From positions 124,001 to 188,000 of the forward strand of contig JAMKCH010088216.1 in the NCBI GenBank assembly GCA_023653785.1: 64,000 nt of DNA. Direction: 5' to 3'. The notes under the pieces were generated by a model, which saw only the letters and a program-made list of their open reading frames with translations, was not told where the DNA came from and ran no database searches. Below are positions 10,814-25,200 of this stretch, piece after piece (position 1 is the stretch's first letter; each line of letters begins with the position of its first letter). The translations under genes were made by a program, and so were the position numbers. The stretch is from Ophioderma brevispina (Eukaryota > Echinodermata > Ophiuroidea > Amphilepidida > Ophiodermatidae).

Positions 10814-13800
10814 TCATGGGACCTAATTTTATGATTAAGAGGATTAAAGCAGTAGAGGGGTCCTGCCCTCAAGCTGAAAGTGAAGGTCATGACCCATGCT
10901 TTCCCGTTGCTTCCTCTGGTTTCCGAAAGAGCTACCTCTGCAATAAATCTCTCTTGTGAACCAAGTAATGACTGTTAAAAAGTATAATGACATTGTGGCA
11001 ATTCATGATTCATTTAAGCCTCAACCATTACCTTTGGTATCCATGGTCACAGCCTTCATTTTCTCCATGTTAGACTTGTGCACGAAACCGATATTCAGAA
11101 ATGGGCCGCAGTTGTATGGCGCGAATTCTAATTACAACTTAATTTACCAGATTCGTAAATTTCCTAGCTCTTTGACAGCAATGTTTGGTGACAAATATGG
11201 TGGTATTACAATCAAATTTTTTGGTTTGTCCATGAGAGAGGAATGAAAAACAGTCGAACATAAATGTCCCCGTATGTGCATCCATTGAAATATCTTGAAT
11301 GTTTGAGAACACACAATAAACAAATCCTGGTCATTTTAAGGTGGGTAATTTGCAAACTGCTAAGGCGAGTGTGACGACGCCGTTGGCTCGTACTTCATTT
11401 GATATTAAGTATGGCATTAACGTTTTAGCCATTAAACCGTGCTCAGAGGAGCTACGGAATTTTCAAATAAGCTAACCCAGGCACCTTCATGGCTAAATTG
11501 TGCATGACCATTAGATTACGCTGGGGATATATAAAAGAGTAAATGATAGAAAGAAGCTTCTCTATAATCGGTGCTGTGAACAACTGGGCGCAATGGAGGT
11601 ACTGGAAGGCGTGCTTTACTGTTTTAAAAATGCGTGCTGTTATCTCCTTAATGTAATACTTGTGGTTAAGTTGAACAGGTTATGGAAATGTTGTAATTAA
11701 GTTAAGGTTTAAAACGCATCTTCACCAGGTGTGAATGCGGTCTGTAATGTGTACGCCTACTGATTACCGACTCTAAGTCAGTTAAGATAACTGTATTAAG
11801 ATAAGGTAGTACATGAATCAATTATATGGACTGTCTGGTTGACTTGAGCAAGTACAACGGGAGGATGTGCATTGTTTCCAAGGCGAACCGTTCAAAAATG
11901 TCTGTTACTTGTTCTTAGTTGTTTTTACAGAATTGGTACTCCTCCCCTGAAGCTATTAATGACCTACCTACGTTTTTGCCTAGAAGAAAATCTAAAGAGT
12001 GATCGTAACGCGAAAGTATTACAACCACCATAAACCACCCATAACCCTTTTAATGGAAAATAACGCTATGCTTATACTGCGATGAAATAGTTTCATGCAG
12101 ACGAGAAACGTTTTTTTAATTTTATCTGAAAGTGTTGAAACCTTTTAAATTTCAGGTAAACGAAATCTTATTCATTTCTATGGGTCATAATAGCAATACA
12201 ATCTTGTTACTCCTTTGCGTATATTATTCAAATTAGTGTGTTACTACAGTGTAGTCAAAAAAACCCCATTCAGAATAAAAAATAATTAAAATAGTTAAGA
12301 TTTGTTTTGCTCACTGTTTGCTATGGTTAAAGGAAGGAGAAGACGCTTTCAGAAAACGTTTATTTGGGTGTCATTTGGACTTTGGAGGAAGAAGTACGCC
12401 GAGTGTGGCTGAGAAACATATCTAAAAATCTGTTTGGCCGATTTGAACCAACCAATGCATCGCTTACATAGAGTAACATGTCTTCAGCGAGTGATTTGAG
12501 TACAACATTAACAGGGCCGAATTATTGTCAAACAGTAGAAGGTGGGAGAGTATTTGAAGGATTATACAAATAATATCCGCATAAGATTACAAAGTAATGT
12601 CTAATAAAAAATGTTCAATTCCCAACTAAGACTTCAGATAACTTGTAAGACCACGATTACTTTGGTTTCAGCAGAGTTCATGGTTGCACCTGCAACGAAC
12701 TTGGGAAGCAAAAGTGAAACATAGAAAGTTTTTGTATTCCGCTGAAAAACAGCAGTGCTATATTGACTGTTAAGTTTACACCGATGTATCTACAGAAAAA
12801 TTCAGCTTTAGTTCTTTCTGGCAATTTAATGGACCTGAGTATACTGTATGTGCAAATAATTAACCATAATTACTTAGCGATGTAAAACAAAAATCTCTAA
12901 CAGTTTCATTTAGTCTTGAACTGAACATTGAATATGGGGTGATTTTCAAAAACTGACTCTTTATGATGAACAATTGTAATTAATTTTTTGAAGATATTTT
13001 ACTTATATTATGTTACACAATATACCATTTGATTCAAACTGATATGTTTTTGCCGAGAAGAAATCGATACCGAGGGGGAGGTAGTGGGCAGAGTAAACAT
13101 TGCAGTGTGAATTGTCCTTTGCGATAATGTTTTATGGTATAACGGTCCGTTTGTCAGTCTCATCCCATTGTATGCTAAATCGGGGCCAAAACTGAATTTT
13201 TAGGTCCTCTCCTTCCGCAAAAATTGGGTCAATTTTTAAGTTTTCTGAACCCAAAGTCCAAAGACACCAAATAAAATCTCTGATAGCCTGTTTATCCTCT
13301 GTAACAACTCAAGCAAACATTGAAACAAAAATAACGTTAACCTTTGAAGAAAAAATCTTTCCTGAATGTAGGGTTTTATTGACTCACACTGAAGATTTAT
13401 GTTTAAAATCATTAGCCTTAGGTGTCCACTTGTCCTTAATACCACTTTGTTCATTGTTCAATTGTCTTTCCTTTTCTCAACGTGTTAATAAATATATCTC
13501 GAAAGTAGTTCAAGGATATTGTAGAAATCCTCGCAGAACTAAAATCGCATATAAATTTTCGTCTACCTATGTCTGCTGCCGAGATACGGGCCACTTCTTA
13601 GGCAAATTTTAAATATTAATTTTATGGCATGTTTAGCAAATGTTAAGCAATCCAATTTTTAAAACTTTTTCGATGAAATCTACGTACGATCCTTCAGTAA
13701 CCTTAAAATGGCTATCGATCTATAATGCCTTAGGATAAACAAGATAAGGATAAAAACACTTACGTGCTGCGAACTTCCAGAGCAATATTAATGCAATCCG

Positions 13801-16800
13801 GTATAAACATTTTAATGGCGCAAGATGTTATAGTGGCACTTCGTCACCTTGTCTATTTACTTCGTAAAGGTGAGCTCTGCGACGTGAACGATTTAATCCC
13901 ATAAATGAATTGACCCAAGAATTAACTGCCGAGAGTCAACTGTGATTGCAATGTACTAAACTGACGTTAATATATTAGTTAAAGTGCGGTTGGAGTTGTT
14001 CCGAGTTTTATGTATTTGTTATTTGCTAGAACGATCACAAACTAAAAGCTACCCACGACTTGGTCTTTTTACCTTTAAAATCAAGTCAATTAACTGTGGC
14101 ATTTTTTGGCATCCTCCCTAGATTAAGAATTCGCTACAAATAGAAATTTCAATCGTTCTCAGACATAGTCCATGTAATCGGTAAATCCTTCCTCCAAGCA
14201 ACCATTACGTTAATTCTACATTAGCTTTTACCCAAACTCTCATTGATTGTAAAAAAGAAACTATATGATTGTTGTACTCCCAGGACCAATATAGGAACCA
14301 CTTCTGTTGAGAGAGGAAGGAGGTGCGAATAGGGCACGACGTGAGCGCACTGAGAAAGGTTATCAGTTCTTTGGGTTAGGATGAATCGAAATTTTAAACT
14401 CGGAACATGAACATAACATTTTGCAAAACACCATAAACGTAGGTTATATTTAAATTCAAAGAATTGATTTTGAACTCTAGCCAAAAAAATCCTATAGATT
14501 TCACTGCTGCTCACATCGAATGTTAAGGAATTGATTGAGCAATAGCCTTGATCAAGTTGGTCTCCTAATAACAGACAATGTTCTATTTTGTCATTATTGT
14601 ATTTGAGTAATGACATTGTTCTCAAATTCTAATGCTATTTAGCAGTGTGTTGCAGAGCTTGAAGTCAGTACTTTAGCATTGAAGTCTCGACAAAGATTAA
14701 GTTATAGAAATTGGTACACTATCTGGTGCTTAATTTGCACAATAATCCCCAGTTCCTATAAAACCACAAACACACATTGTGGTCAGGTCCAGTGGTTGTG
14801 CTAGTCAGCGAAACGCGTTGATTAAAATTGATTTGTGTTTTAATGTTTTCCTGTATCAAACTCTGATCAAATTCTCGCCGAATACAAGAAAAGCGTGCGG
14901 ATTAAACAAGCGCCTGCCTGAGTAAACTGATTGAACTTGATAGTTGAAGCATGGAAACGTAGCCTAGGCCAGGTTGATTTGGAAATATCAAATCACGTGC
15001 TTGATAGAGTCAAAATGGTCTTAATGGTAAAGGCTATTTTTTTAGGTTTGAGGAGGGAAATCGTATGATTTCTGATGATGTAACATTATTTGATCAGACA
15101 TGTGAACCAATGAATGAAGTTGGTGGAGGCGCATTGAGCAAGGCTAATAAAAAAAGCAACACAAAATCAGTTATCAAGTCACAGAATAACATTCTTGTAT
15201 TAATAGGTGTTCTTATTATTAATACTTAACCAGTTGCGATGTGTAACGCTATGTGAAATGACTTCAACCCACGAGGCGGTTGATGGGACGTGATCACAAC
15301 AGCTGTACATGACCATATTAATATTGATGATAAAATCAGTCATACTAACGTTTACAACTAAACATTTACTGAACTCCAGTGTTACATGACTAGTCGTAGA
15401 AATTGAAGACGATTAAATTATGCGCGAGGCGAAATAGAACTGGATACCCTGTACGATTCCTGTATGGTTTACGTGGTTTATAGTGCCAAAACAAATTTTC
15501 GTGTTAATGTCATTGCCGATATAGCGTCACAGTTGCAATAATTCCATTATATCGACTCAGAGGTCTTGGTATTGACCTTTAATGATCACAGATCTGGTCA
15601 ATTATCAATGGTATTCTTCGTGATTGCCCAAGTTGTATATTTTACAAAAATATACCATTTATCTTTCAAATGCCTTCAAGCACATAGCATTATCTGTATT
15701 CTACTTAAATGGTTCATGAAAACATCATGTTATTCCTGTAAAGGATAGGCGTAGAGATTGCTGATTTATCTATGTATTAAGGACACAAGAGGTGTAGCGG
15801 GTACCACCACCCTTAAAGCCATGGGTGGTTTTACAAGTCTAAGTAATTCCACTAAACAAACATGCGAGTGTCATGGGCATAATCAGCTTTATTAGGCCAA
15901 ATTAGCTGTATTCCACGAAGGACTGTAGCAACAAAAAGTTTTGCCTGTAAGCCATACAGAAGGGAATCCACAAAAGTCTAGGATTGCTTTCTTTTGCCTA
16001 CCGGTGTTTTCCGCTCAAACGTCCAACATGGGGGCCAGGGAAGGGTGTCTGTTGGGTATGACCGGATTCTATACATCGGTAAACAATACTATGGGTAAGC
16101 TAATTTTAAGACACATTTTCATGATTACTCAATACGAGTATAACTCTGCGTATGATGTATTTATTGTTCATTAGAAACCAAGCAGGTGTTTATATTTGTC
16201 GTTGTATGTTATTGCATTGTATCATATTTGATCCCGCTATGAACTCTTGGCTGATGCCAATGGTTTCCCCTGGATGGGTATCCAGCATGATCCGACCATT
16301 GCTGGCTAACATTAAGATGTAAGCAAGATGGGTGAAGATTAATGCATCCGTTCCCCCGCACTCATCGTTGGAACATTATATTCGTCGTCGTATATTCCCT
16401 TATACCGCGAAAAGTGCTCGTTTCCGTTTTGACAACCAAAACAAGATGATGGAAAATTCAATCACCTCGTCAAGAACAAACCCCGTGAAAGGCAGATAAC
16501 ATTGGCGTTCTATTGGTAAAGAGAGAAACAGACATCCAAACAGAAGCATTTCACTGTTAGCACTCGTTAAATGCCACTACTTCAAACACATCAACGTTCT
16601 CTTAGAGTTCTGGCATTTTAAGGTTGTCGTCTCACGTGTCCCGGAGACAAGATTAACCTAACCTACACACAGCTTTGATAGTGAAAACCTAGCTGCAAGC
16701 ATGGCATAGCATAGATATACATAGAGTATTCCAGTCAACAGCGTAGATATAGAATAAAAGACGAATAAATTGGACGGAGAGACATACAGTCGCCTACAGA

Positions 16801-17880
16801 TGGGGATACTAGCATTGCGGTGGACTAACTGTCTTCATTTCGAGGACGTTATACCCAAACCTTTCAAACCATTAGGTATTCTTTCGAGGAATTCCGTGGA
16901 CGATAGTGATGGGATAGAAGATGTGTCCGAAAGGATGTGTATACTTGTATAGATGTCTTCTTAATTCTTCAAGTAATATTGGGGGTGAGTTTGAACTTAA
17001 ACTTCCTTGTTGGAATTTTACCTAAACAACGAAAAGGTTAATTTACGATGAAATTGATTTCAGGGACTATTTTGATGTATTAAGGTAAATACAATATAAT
17101 ACAAACTTTAACATGAAATGTGATAACCAGAGGTCTACCAGCTGAAATACATAAAAAGGGTGACTAAATGATTTAAAAGTTCAAATCGAGTTATTTGTGT
17201 CTAAGAGAGGCAAATTAAGTCCTCGGTTAAATATGTGTAAACAAAGCTATGTAGAATTTTACGTTGCCAAGATAGGTTTACCCCGGCACCGAACTCTGGT
17301 AACTAAGTTATGAAATACATGCGATGCCTTGTAGGTCGAATCTAGCCTTAAGTGCTTCAGGATCAACAGATGTATTGACACGCGAATGGGTTGCAAGCCG
17401 ATAATTAAAAACAAATACCGAGAATAGCAATTATTTTACTACATCGTAATACAGATGGCGAAACAAGAGTCAAGGTTTCTTACAAAACAAGTACAAATTA
17501 TTCTCAACTACAAAGTTGCTTCTCCGTGTTAAACTAGCGGAATTGTGTCCTTCGTTATGAAAAGTATTAGTAATATCCCGTGGAGCCGCTTTGAGAATCC
17601 AATGCGTACAGTTTGCACGGGTGGTATGACAACATGCTTTAACAATATTGTAGGTAATTAATATAGGAATGTAGCACGTACTATAAGTTTCCTTTATATT
17701 CCTTTATTGTTAAAATAAAGAAATCTTGAAAGGAAAATTCTAGATCTTGTGGACTTCCTTTGATGTTTTTTCCCTAACGTTTCAACATTATTAACCCAAC
17801 GAAATTAGAAACTCAACCAAGTTCTGAAATAGCACTACTTCTTACAAACGACCACTATTTAAAGACAATATTTTTTCTGA
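10814..17880. other. Unassigned AT-rich stretch, about 7 kb
   Basis: I see no gene I can support. The longest frame (14221-14625, minus, 134 residues) is A/T-driven with no recognisable domain. There are no clear RNA genes, terminal inverted repeats or tandem arrays. A small hairpin (ACCACCC/GGGTGGT) lies near 15807-15835. Confidence 0.5.
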
Positions 17881-17891
17881 AATGTGCTGGC

Positions 17892-18080
17892 GCCGAAATA
17901 ACCGGGCTATGCATGCCAAACGCCCCGGTCTTTCGGCAGATGACCTGGCCGTACGGCAAGGGTATTTGCCGAAACGCGCCCGGTTGTTTCGGCATTATTC
18001 ATGCACGAAAATGCGGGCTACGTCACTACCCTGCCCAACGGCAGGGTTACTTTGCCGAAACAATGGGTTATCCAGTAAAG
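17892..18080. repeat. GC-rich island with nested inverted repeats
   Basis: In an otherwise AT-rich neighbourhood this island repeats the motif TGCCGAAA or its complement TTTCGGCA several times. The clearest pair is GCCGAAATAACCGGGC at 17892-17907 against GCCCGGTTGTTTCGGC at about 17979-17994, with one mismatch. A second small pair is CCCTGCC/GGCAGGG near 18031-18048. A 172-residue open frame (17882-18400, plus) passes through but shows no domain. It may be a small decayed palindromic element. Confidence 0.45.
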
Positions 18081-18534
18081 TTCGTACAGGAGAGATCCTT
18101 ATACATCGTGCGGCTGTTGGATGTAATAAGTTTCTTATGTCATTGGCTGTACGGACACAGGATGACACGAATAAGTTGTTCAGTGACTGCAGTTCGTACG
18201 ACAGGCTAATATTAGCTCAAACTATAATTTTAGGGCCGTTCATTATTTACAAGGGAGGTAACCGAGAAATTGAAAGATGTGCTTTGGAAAATTGCATAAC
18301 CATCATTAATTGTAAGTTACATAGGCCCTATTGCATAGAACTCTTCTATAACTCCCACACCCATCCCACACACATGATTTCACTGCTGATATGCAGATAG
18401 GTGCTGGTTTACGATATAAAATTTAACATCCCCCCTCCATCAGAAAAAAAAATAAAAATCACATAAGAACCCCCTATTTGGTCAAGTAGAAATCACAGTA
18501 GGTCTAATCCCACTGTGTGTTACTCAGCGGCCCC

Positions 18535-18650
18535 TAATAACCAAACCCGAACCTAATTCCTAACCCTAACTTAACCCTAGTCCTTTAGGCCCTAATAACC
18601 CCAACCCTAAACCTAACCCGTGTTGTCAAGCAACCGGCCTAATAACCCTC
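18535..18650. repeat. Degenerate CCCTAA-like (telomere-type) repeats
   Basis: Repeated, irregular CTAACCCTAA-like words run through this stretch (for example CCTAACCCTAACTTAACCCT). This resembles a decayed interstitial form of the animal telomere repeat TTAGGG, but the spacing is irregular and it could be simple low complexity. Confidence 0.4.
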
Positions 18651-18807
18651 CTAATCAATAAGGGGACCTTTCTCTTTACAATGGGATCCCCCGGGTGGGA
18701 TCCATACGTATATCACTGCATATAACGTATACTTTTTCCGAATCGGCTACATTGTAAAGGACGCGGGAATTCTTCTTCATGGGGTCTATGTGGGTGCTTT
18801 AATAATT

Positions 18808-19260
18808 ATAATAAGGGGTAGAGGGGGGGAAGAAAAAGAGGAGGGGGGAGGGGGGGGGGGGGGGGGTGGGGGGGATGTTTGTCCGTACCGTTGGGAAGGC
18901 CAGGCACAAACCCGAAAGAGGGCGAGGACGGGAAGGGGTGGGGGTGTCAGGTGTGTGGCATGATGAGAAGGGAGAGGGGGGAAAAGGTGATTTGGGGAAT
19001 CTTGGCAGATGCCCAATGGGAGTAAGGAGCCATCCCGGGGAAGCAAGAGGGAGAGAGGGGGGAGCGAAAAAACAAGGAGAGGGACGGCCATAAGGGGGCG
19101 GCACGGGGCCAGGAGACGAGGACGGGGCGGTCTGCGGGCCTGATCGCCGCAAGGGGGGAGGGGACGGGGATTAGGGGAGGGTGGGGGAGGGGGGGGGAGT
19201 GCATGTCCTTGTGGGGGTGGTTTGTTTGGGGGTTTGTTCTCTTCGTGGGTGGGGTGGTCG
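18808..19260. repeat. Long G-rich, mostly purine tract
   Basis: The plus strand is dominated by G runs, including an almost unbroken poly-G from about 18843 to 18873, and by GGGGA/GGGAGG words over roughly 450 bases. Such sequence can form G-quadruplex or triplex structures and is hard to sequence and assemble. The proline-rich frames on the opposite strand are products of this composition. Confidence 0.75.
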
Positions 19261-22200
19261 GGTCACTGTAAACAGTCTCGGGCACCAGCGCTGTGCCACG
19301 AGAGGATGATTATTATTACGCGGGGGGCCTGCCATTAGGACAATCAGTTTCGCTTCGAGGCTAGGTGGCAGCTGGGCAAGCGCACATCCCTATCAGCACT
19401 AATTTGTAATAATCCCCCAGCACAATGACAGCTCCCAGATTAAATGAGTGGTTTCATTGGGTAAATTGTCCATAAAATCCTGAAAAAATATGCTAAGGAA
19501 CCATGTGCTCTATAACGACCTCAAAAGCACGGTAGTATTTCCACCAGTCCCATTCCCCTCCTTGCCGAGGGTGGTCCCGGGTTCTTACGGTGCATGGGTT
19601 TCTGTAGAGGAGAGATATGCTACTTCGGCACCGTATTTGCGCACCGGGGGGTTCGGCACGGGGGGGGAGGGGGCAGTCGATGTTGTCAATGATACTGAGC
19701 GGTATAATCTCCCAAACTGTACAACAGCCGGCGTCTGTCGGGTGATCCTCCGACATGCTTAGGAGGATACAAGTTTCATGGGGGCTGGTTGTCTAGTTCA
19801 CCCGCACTTCTCTGCCGTAACACGGTCTTAACGCTAAGCTGCTCCACTTTCTTCGCCTCCCTACATTTCTTCTCTTAAACATTGTTTTTGCTCAACGTGG
19901 TTTGATTCTTGTTTGGTGTTTTGTGTAGTCTTTACCCTAGGGTCCCAATCGAAGAAAACTCTTGTCTGGTCTATGCCGCAGGGACACAAACAGTCATGGT
20001 ATAACGCATTACAATATTTAAATTGCAAGTAAAGTAGCAAAGAGATTACATTAAAAAGATACACATTTTTTTTTTTTTTTAAATTACATTATTTAAAATA
20101 CAATTGGGAGCAAACAACTTTTACAATTTATATGCGTACAAAATTACCAGGATTATCATTCTAAAAGTAAATGGAATAGTTATATACAAAAATAAGAACA
20201 TACATAAACAAGTAAAAGCGAACAAATGAATGACATAATCAATGTAACTTTCAGTAGGATGAATAACTAAATATTTATTTAATATAAATAAAATTTTACA
20301 TACAGGCTCATAATATTAAAAGCTATGATTTACTTGATGGGTATTTGTTTTGAAGCATAAACAGAGATTGGAATTGGAAGTTAAAAATTGATTTGGGTAG
20401 GGTATTCCAATTTTTAGCAACCCCCCAATTTGAAAGAACACCTACCAATTCGACGGCCGGCTTTAAATCAATTCTATGTCTTATCAATTCTATCTATCTC
20501 TCTTTTTTCCTTTTAGGACCTATCCAAGCGAAAAAAAAACACCCCCTTTTTTTAATTATAAAAATAACTTTTTTTTTTTAATTTAAACGCATCAAGTTAG
20601 CTTAGTTCGTGATTTGTGTTTGGTGCCTTCAATCATTTTTGATATTTTTTTTTCCTGACAGGAAATTACTTTCGAGCTCCGGTGATAATGAAGCTCCTCT
20701 GGTCTGACGATTCATCATTTGTTACATGATTTACTATTTTTCCAACAAACCTATTTCACATGAGTCACAAAGCAGTGTAACGTACAGGACATTGGTTATC
20801 CAACACCTATCGATTCTTGTTTTTTGCATAATAGTTAAAAAAGGGTATCATAGTTAGAAAGAGTATCCGCACCTACATATCATATTTCAAATAATTAGCG
20901 TCTGCGACTCTGCATCCAAAGGTAACTGCCCTATCTTATAATAATTACGAAAACCCTCTTACTTCTACCAGTCAAAAGTCATTAGGCGATTTTCCGAATA
21001 TTTTAATTAACTTTACTGTTTGATTTTCAAGCTAGATATTTTGTTGTCATTCCCTGGTCAGAAGGCCTGCTTAATGAGCCCTGGCGTTCACGTTTGTTAT
21101 TATATTTGTCTAGACTGACCCACAGCCATCCTACTGCATGAGTAGAATACAAATCTATTTGGTTTCCCATTGGATTTACTTTTTGTCCTCTGCCTCTGTT
21201 TCAGCAAATGGAAATTAAAGGCCCCGGGGATCCAGGTTTTTTTGCAACTTTAAATATCCATATTTGTGTCTCTTATTTCTATTTTGGTGTCATATCGAAA
21301 AAAATATTCCGTTCGTACAAAGATAACTTAAAACATCCATTCTATTGACCACTAATGCCGTCGTAAATGTCGGGATCACTTTTTTGCATTTGCACAAAAA
21401 TCGCCTGTATTAAAGGGAAAATGTTTGTTTTAAACTTCACCACCTTTCGAGTAATTTAAACAATATCCAATTTTTCTGTTTTTATAAAAAAAATAAAAAA
21501 AATAGGGCGTTGTTTGTTTACAAGGAAGAAATGGACATGTATCATTTTTTGGTTTTAACAAAACATACTTTTAATATCTTCTTGGCGGTGGTATTTTGAC
21601 ATTTGTTTCACTGAAGTACGTACATACATTTTGCTTCCAGTTATTTATTACTTCCTCAACCATAAAATTAGTATCTTGAGCATTGAACTTTCATTAAATG
21701 GCATGAGATCTTTAAAAATGTGCTCCCAATTTTATGTTTTCGAAATCGAGCTCAATGCATATTTAGAAAGCGTTATTGCTATATAGACAGGTCCAAGGCC
21801 ACACACAAAAAACTGTCATTTTCTCCTGTCAGAGTTTTCTGAGCGGTTTCATCATCCTAAAACTTTGCCATTCTGATTTGTAATTCGAAATAGCCGCCAA
21901 AATTCTAAAGGACCACTAAAAGTACATAAGCGTGCTGACGTTTTTGCTTACGTTTTTCCAATGGTTCTGCCTTCTTGAGCTTTATCGTTTGATTTAGCTC
22001 CAAAATTATCTTAATTGGATTTAAAGTGTCCCATGTTTTCGTCTGTCATAGTTTTTCGGTGATTCCGGCTTCCTGGGCCCAAGGCATTTGTTGATAGTAT
22101 AGGGACTACCCAGGATTTGTCCTCAAATCCAGGATGGCCACCAAAATGACCGACAAAATCATCAGTTATTTTGAAAATATCTTTATAGTTTTCTTGTTAG

Positions 22201-25200
22201 ATTTCCCCTTGGTGATTTCATCATTTTTTAAACATTTGCGCTTGGGAATTAGATTGGTATGTATCCAGAATCAGGTCTGAAATACAAAATCGTCCCCAAA
22301 ATACAACATGACCTGCGAATTACGACAAATGTAATAAAATATGGTTATCTTTGTCACATAAATTAACTTCAAGGTAACTTCAAGGTGCATTTACATCCGG
22401 ATTTAATCATCGATATTCACGAGTTCCTTTTGCGACTCGCTCTTTAACTTACACAGTTTATAATCATCCAAGTTACCGCCAGTTACTTATGTTACCGCCA
22501 ATCTTATTTCAGCGGCTAAAAATATCTGTAACGAAATACTTTTGCGAACTATGCTAAATTTACGTCAAGAACTTGACCTAAAATTAGCAGAGTTCGTAGA
22601 AGCATATCATTGCAGACAATATTGAAGATGTTATAGGAAACATGCCAGAATTGAAAAGTACAAACTTATTTTGGAGTTCGTTTTGGCACAGGTCTCTATA
22701 TCAGTGTACATCAGTGAACTTTTATCAAATGGCAAATTTCACTTTGTGTGGGCAGTAGTAGGTTCCTGTCATTATAAGAGTGTTATTTAACACTAGAGAA
22801 AACAAAGAAAATGTTTAATATAATAATATATTTCACGGTTAGTATCAATTTTGTGTTCAAACGAAAAACACTTTAACGCCTCCCGAAAAGTCAGTACTTG
22901 AATTTTTCCACATAACGCATTTTAAACTTTTTTGTTTCTAAATCCAGCTGTTCTTGAGTAATATTTGTATCAATCAAAGCCCTAGAATATTAAAACAAGT
23001 AGACTAGGTATTAAACACCAATTTGTTATTTTGACCTTAATATGATTGGCATCACATCAAAATTGTAGATGATTCTGTGCGGCATTATTACACCCAACGG
23101 TATAGAGGGCTGGAAATTTTATAGTTGTGGACAAACAGACGAGAGCAGTTCGGACAAGACATGATAAGACTGAAATACACACCATTTACCAGTGGCTATC
23201 ATTTACCATTCTACGTGGACAAACATACAAGACTTATATACCAGCCTAACAAGCTATAGCCTATCATCTCCTGTGTAACAGTAGATGATCTCAATTTTCA
23301 GTAGCCACATGAAGTCTGCGAGCTTTAATTTGTTTATTATCCTATTCAGGCTTCGTTATTTTTCTTCGTTTATTCGCATGCTGATTATGCACCTGGTTTG
23401 CAAGTGGATCACGACAAATACAAGAGAGAGCATTTCTCTTTAAAAAAACAACATTGCAGTTGTAACTTTAACAAATTAAAAAATGATACAATTTTAACAA
23501 TACTTCTTTCGCGACATACATCATAGCACAAACAAAATCAATCATAATTTTCCATAGGTAAGATTACAGCATTACCATGGTAACGATCTTTGGTGAAATC
23601 ACTTTCTGCCAAATTAACACGCAAGGACTTTCATCACGTACATTCAGTTGCAACGATAAGAATTATGCATTGAAGTTTACAGATATGGATGCACTTTTGT
23701 CACATAATAAAAAGAGCCATTACAAAGAACATTAACTAAATTTTGTGAGCCGAGAATTTTAAAAGTGTGATCTTTCGAAAAATCAGTTTGTTAGTTGCAA
23801 AATTTCGAAATTATAAGCTTTAAAATGGTACCTAACTTCGGTTAGAAATTATTTTCTTTCTTGTATATTGTTTTCTTGTGACCGTAAATGCCATTATCTC
23901 AAAAACATTTCAGGGTGAAACCCTAAAATATTCACCTAGTTATTTTAAATTTTCTTAAAAGTATAACATCTGAATCAGTCATATATAATATTTAAACCGT
24001 AGCGTATCCACAAATGCACCACGTGGAAATAATACTGCTGTTTTACTCTATTCTAATGCCATCATGGCAGGTTAACAGAGTAAAGGCAACACAACATTCT
24101 ATAAAATTTCATTTTAATGTTAACTGCAACTATTTAAAATTGCGTATGGTTCTATTGGTTAAAATTAAGATACGTATATTTAAACGAAAGACATGTTGAA
24201 TAATTTTGTGTACGGGTGAATCTCTCCAAGCAAAACGCATGTACCGAGCCATTATAAAGGTGTCCCATGCTCCTTGAAAAGAAATTGTCCAACTTTTAAT
24301 TTCATAGGTTATTACAAAATGTACTTATTTTCTTTTGAATACGGGTTGAGATGATTTCAGCATGATTTTCTCTATATCGCATGAATGAGAATTTCCTTCG
24401 AATTGGCATTAAACAAAAGAAGATATCTATAGCTAAACAATGCTAAATTTTCCGAAAATTTAGTATAACTAGGAGAACCGTTTAGGTAATTCTGTAGTTT
24501 CTTGCTTAGAATTTTGTTGGGTTCTATATGTATGACAATTTTTGTTGTTGGCAGCAGTTATCCAGAGGCTTTCACTTAAATCTATTTAAAAACATGTTTA
24601 GATATTGTAAAATCTGCCTGCCCCATAGCCATTAAATCCCTAAATGCCACCTTTTGCCACTTTTCAAAAATCACGGAGCGGACCCCTGCCTTGTATTTAC
24701 GGGAAAAGTGCCCCTAGATCTAACAACACAAATACCGCTACCTCCATTTTCAAGTAAGGGTACATAGTGCAAGAAATTTAAATACAATAATGGCCTGACC
24801 TCAAAATAATTACAACAGGAACAATTTGGTGTTGTTATACTTAACAATGATGAGAAAATAACATATCAAAAGTCAAGAAGTATTAGTAGCATAGACATGA
24901 ATTTGCAGGGAGGCAAAGTGAAAGTATAAAGTAGATATAATTGTAATGAAATCTATATCAACATTTTGGCTATATCATAAGGATTTAAAAATGAATAGTT
25001 TGCGTTAATCTGTGGGTTATAGTTTAATAGTTATATAGGGCAATAAATGTTCAAGGTCATACCGGGATAACATTTTCAGAATGCTCCTATTCTTTTCAAA
25101 ATGGTCCCAAATTCTTCATATATAGTGCTAAAAGGACATGAAATATAATACTTGCACTGCTTTCACCATTTGGTAACGTAATTAGAGATCAAAATGTAAC

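Noticed and set aside
14221..14625. 134-residue minus-strand open frame
   Set aside because: No recognisable domain, AT-driven composition and no splice or promoter context; probably chance.
17882..18400. 172-residue plus-strand open frame as a gene
   Set aside because: It coincides with a GC-rich palindromic island, shows no domain, and composition alone can keep the frame open.
18786..19285. Proline-rich minus-strand frames
   Set aside because: They are translations of the G-rich tract; composition alone explains them.
19490..19762. Overlapping open frames on both strands
   Set aside because: Neither has a recognisable domain; overlap on opposite strands in a GC-richer patch is expected by chance.
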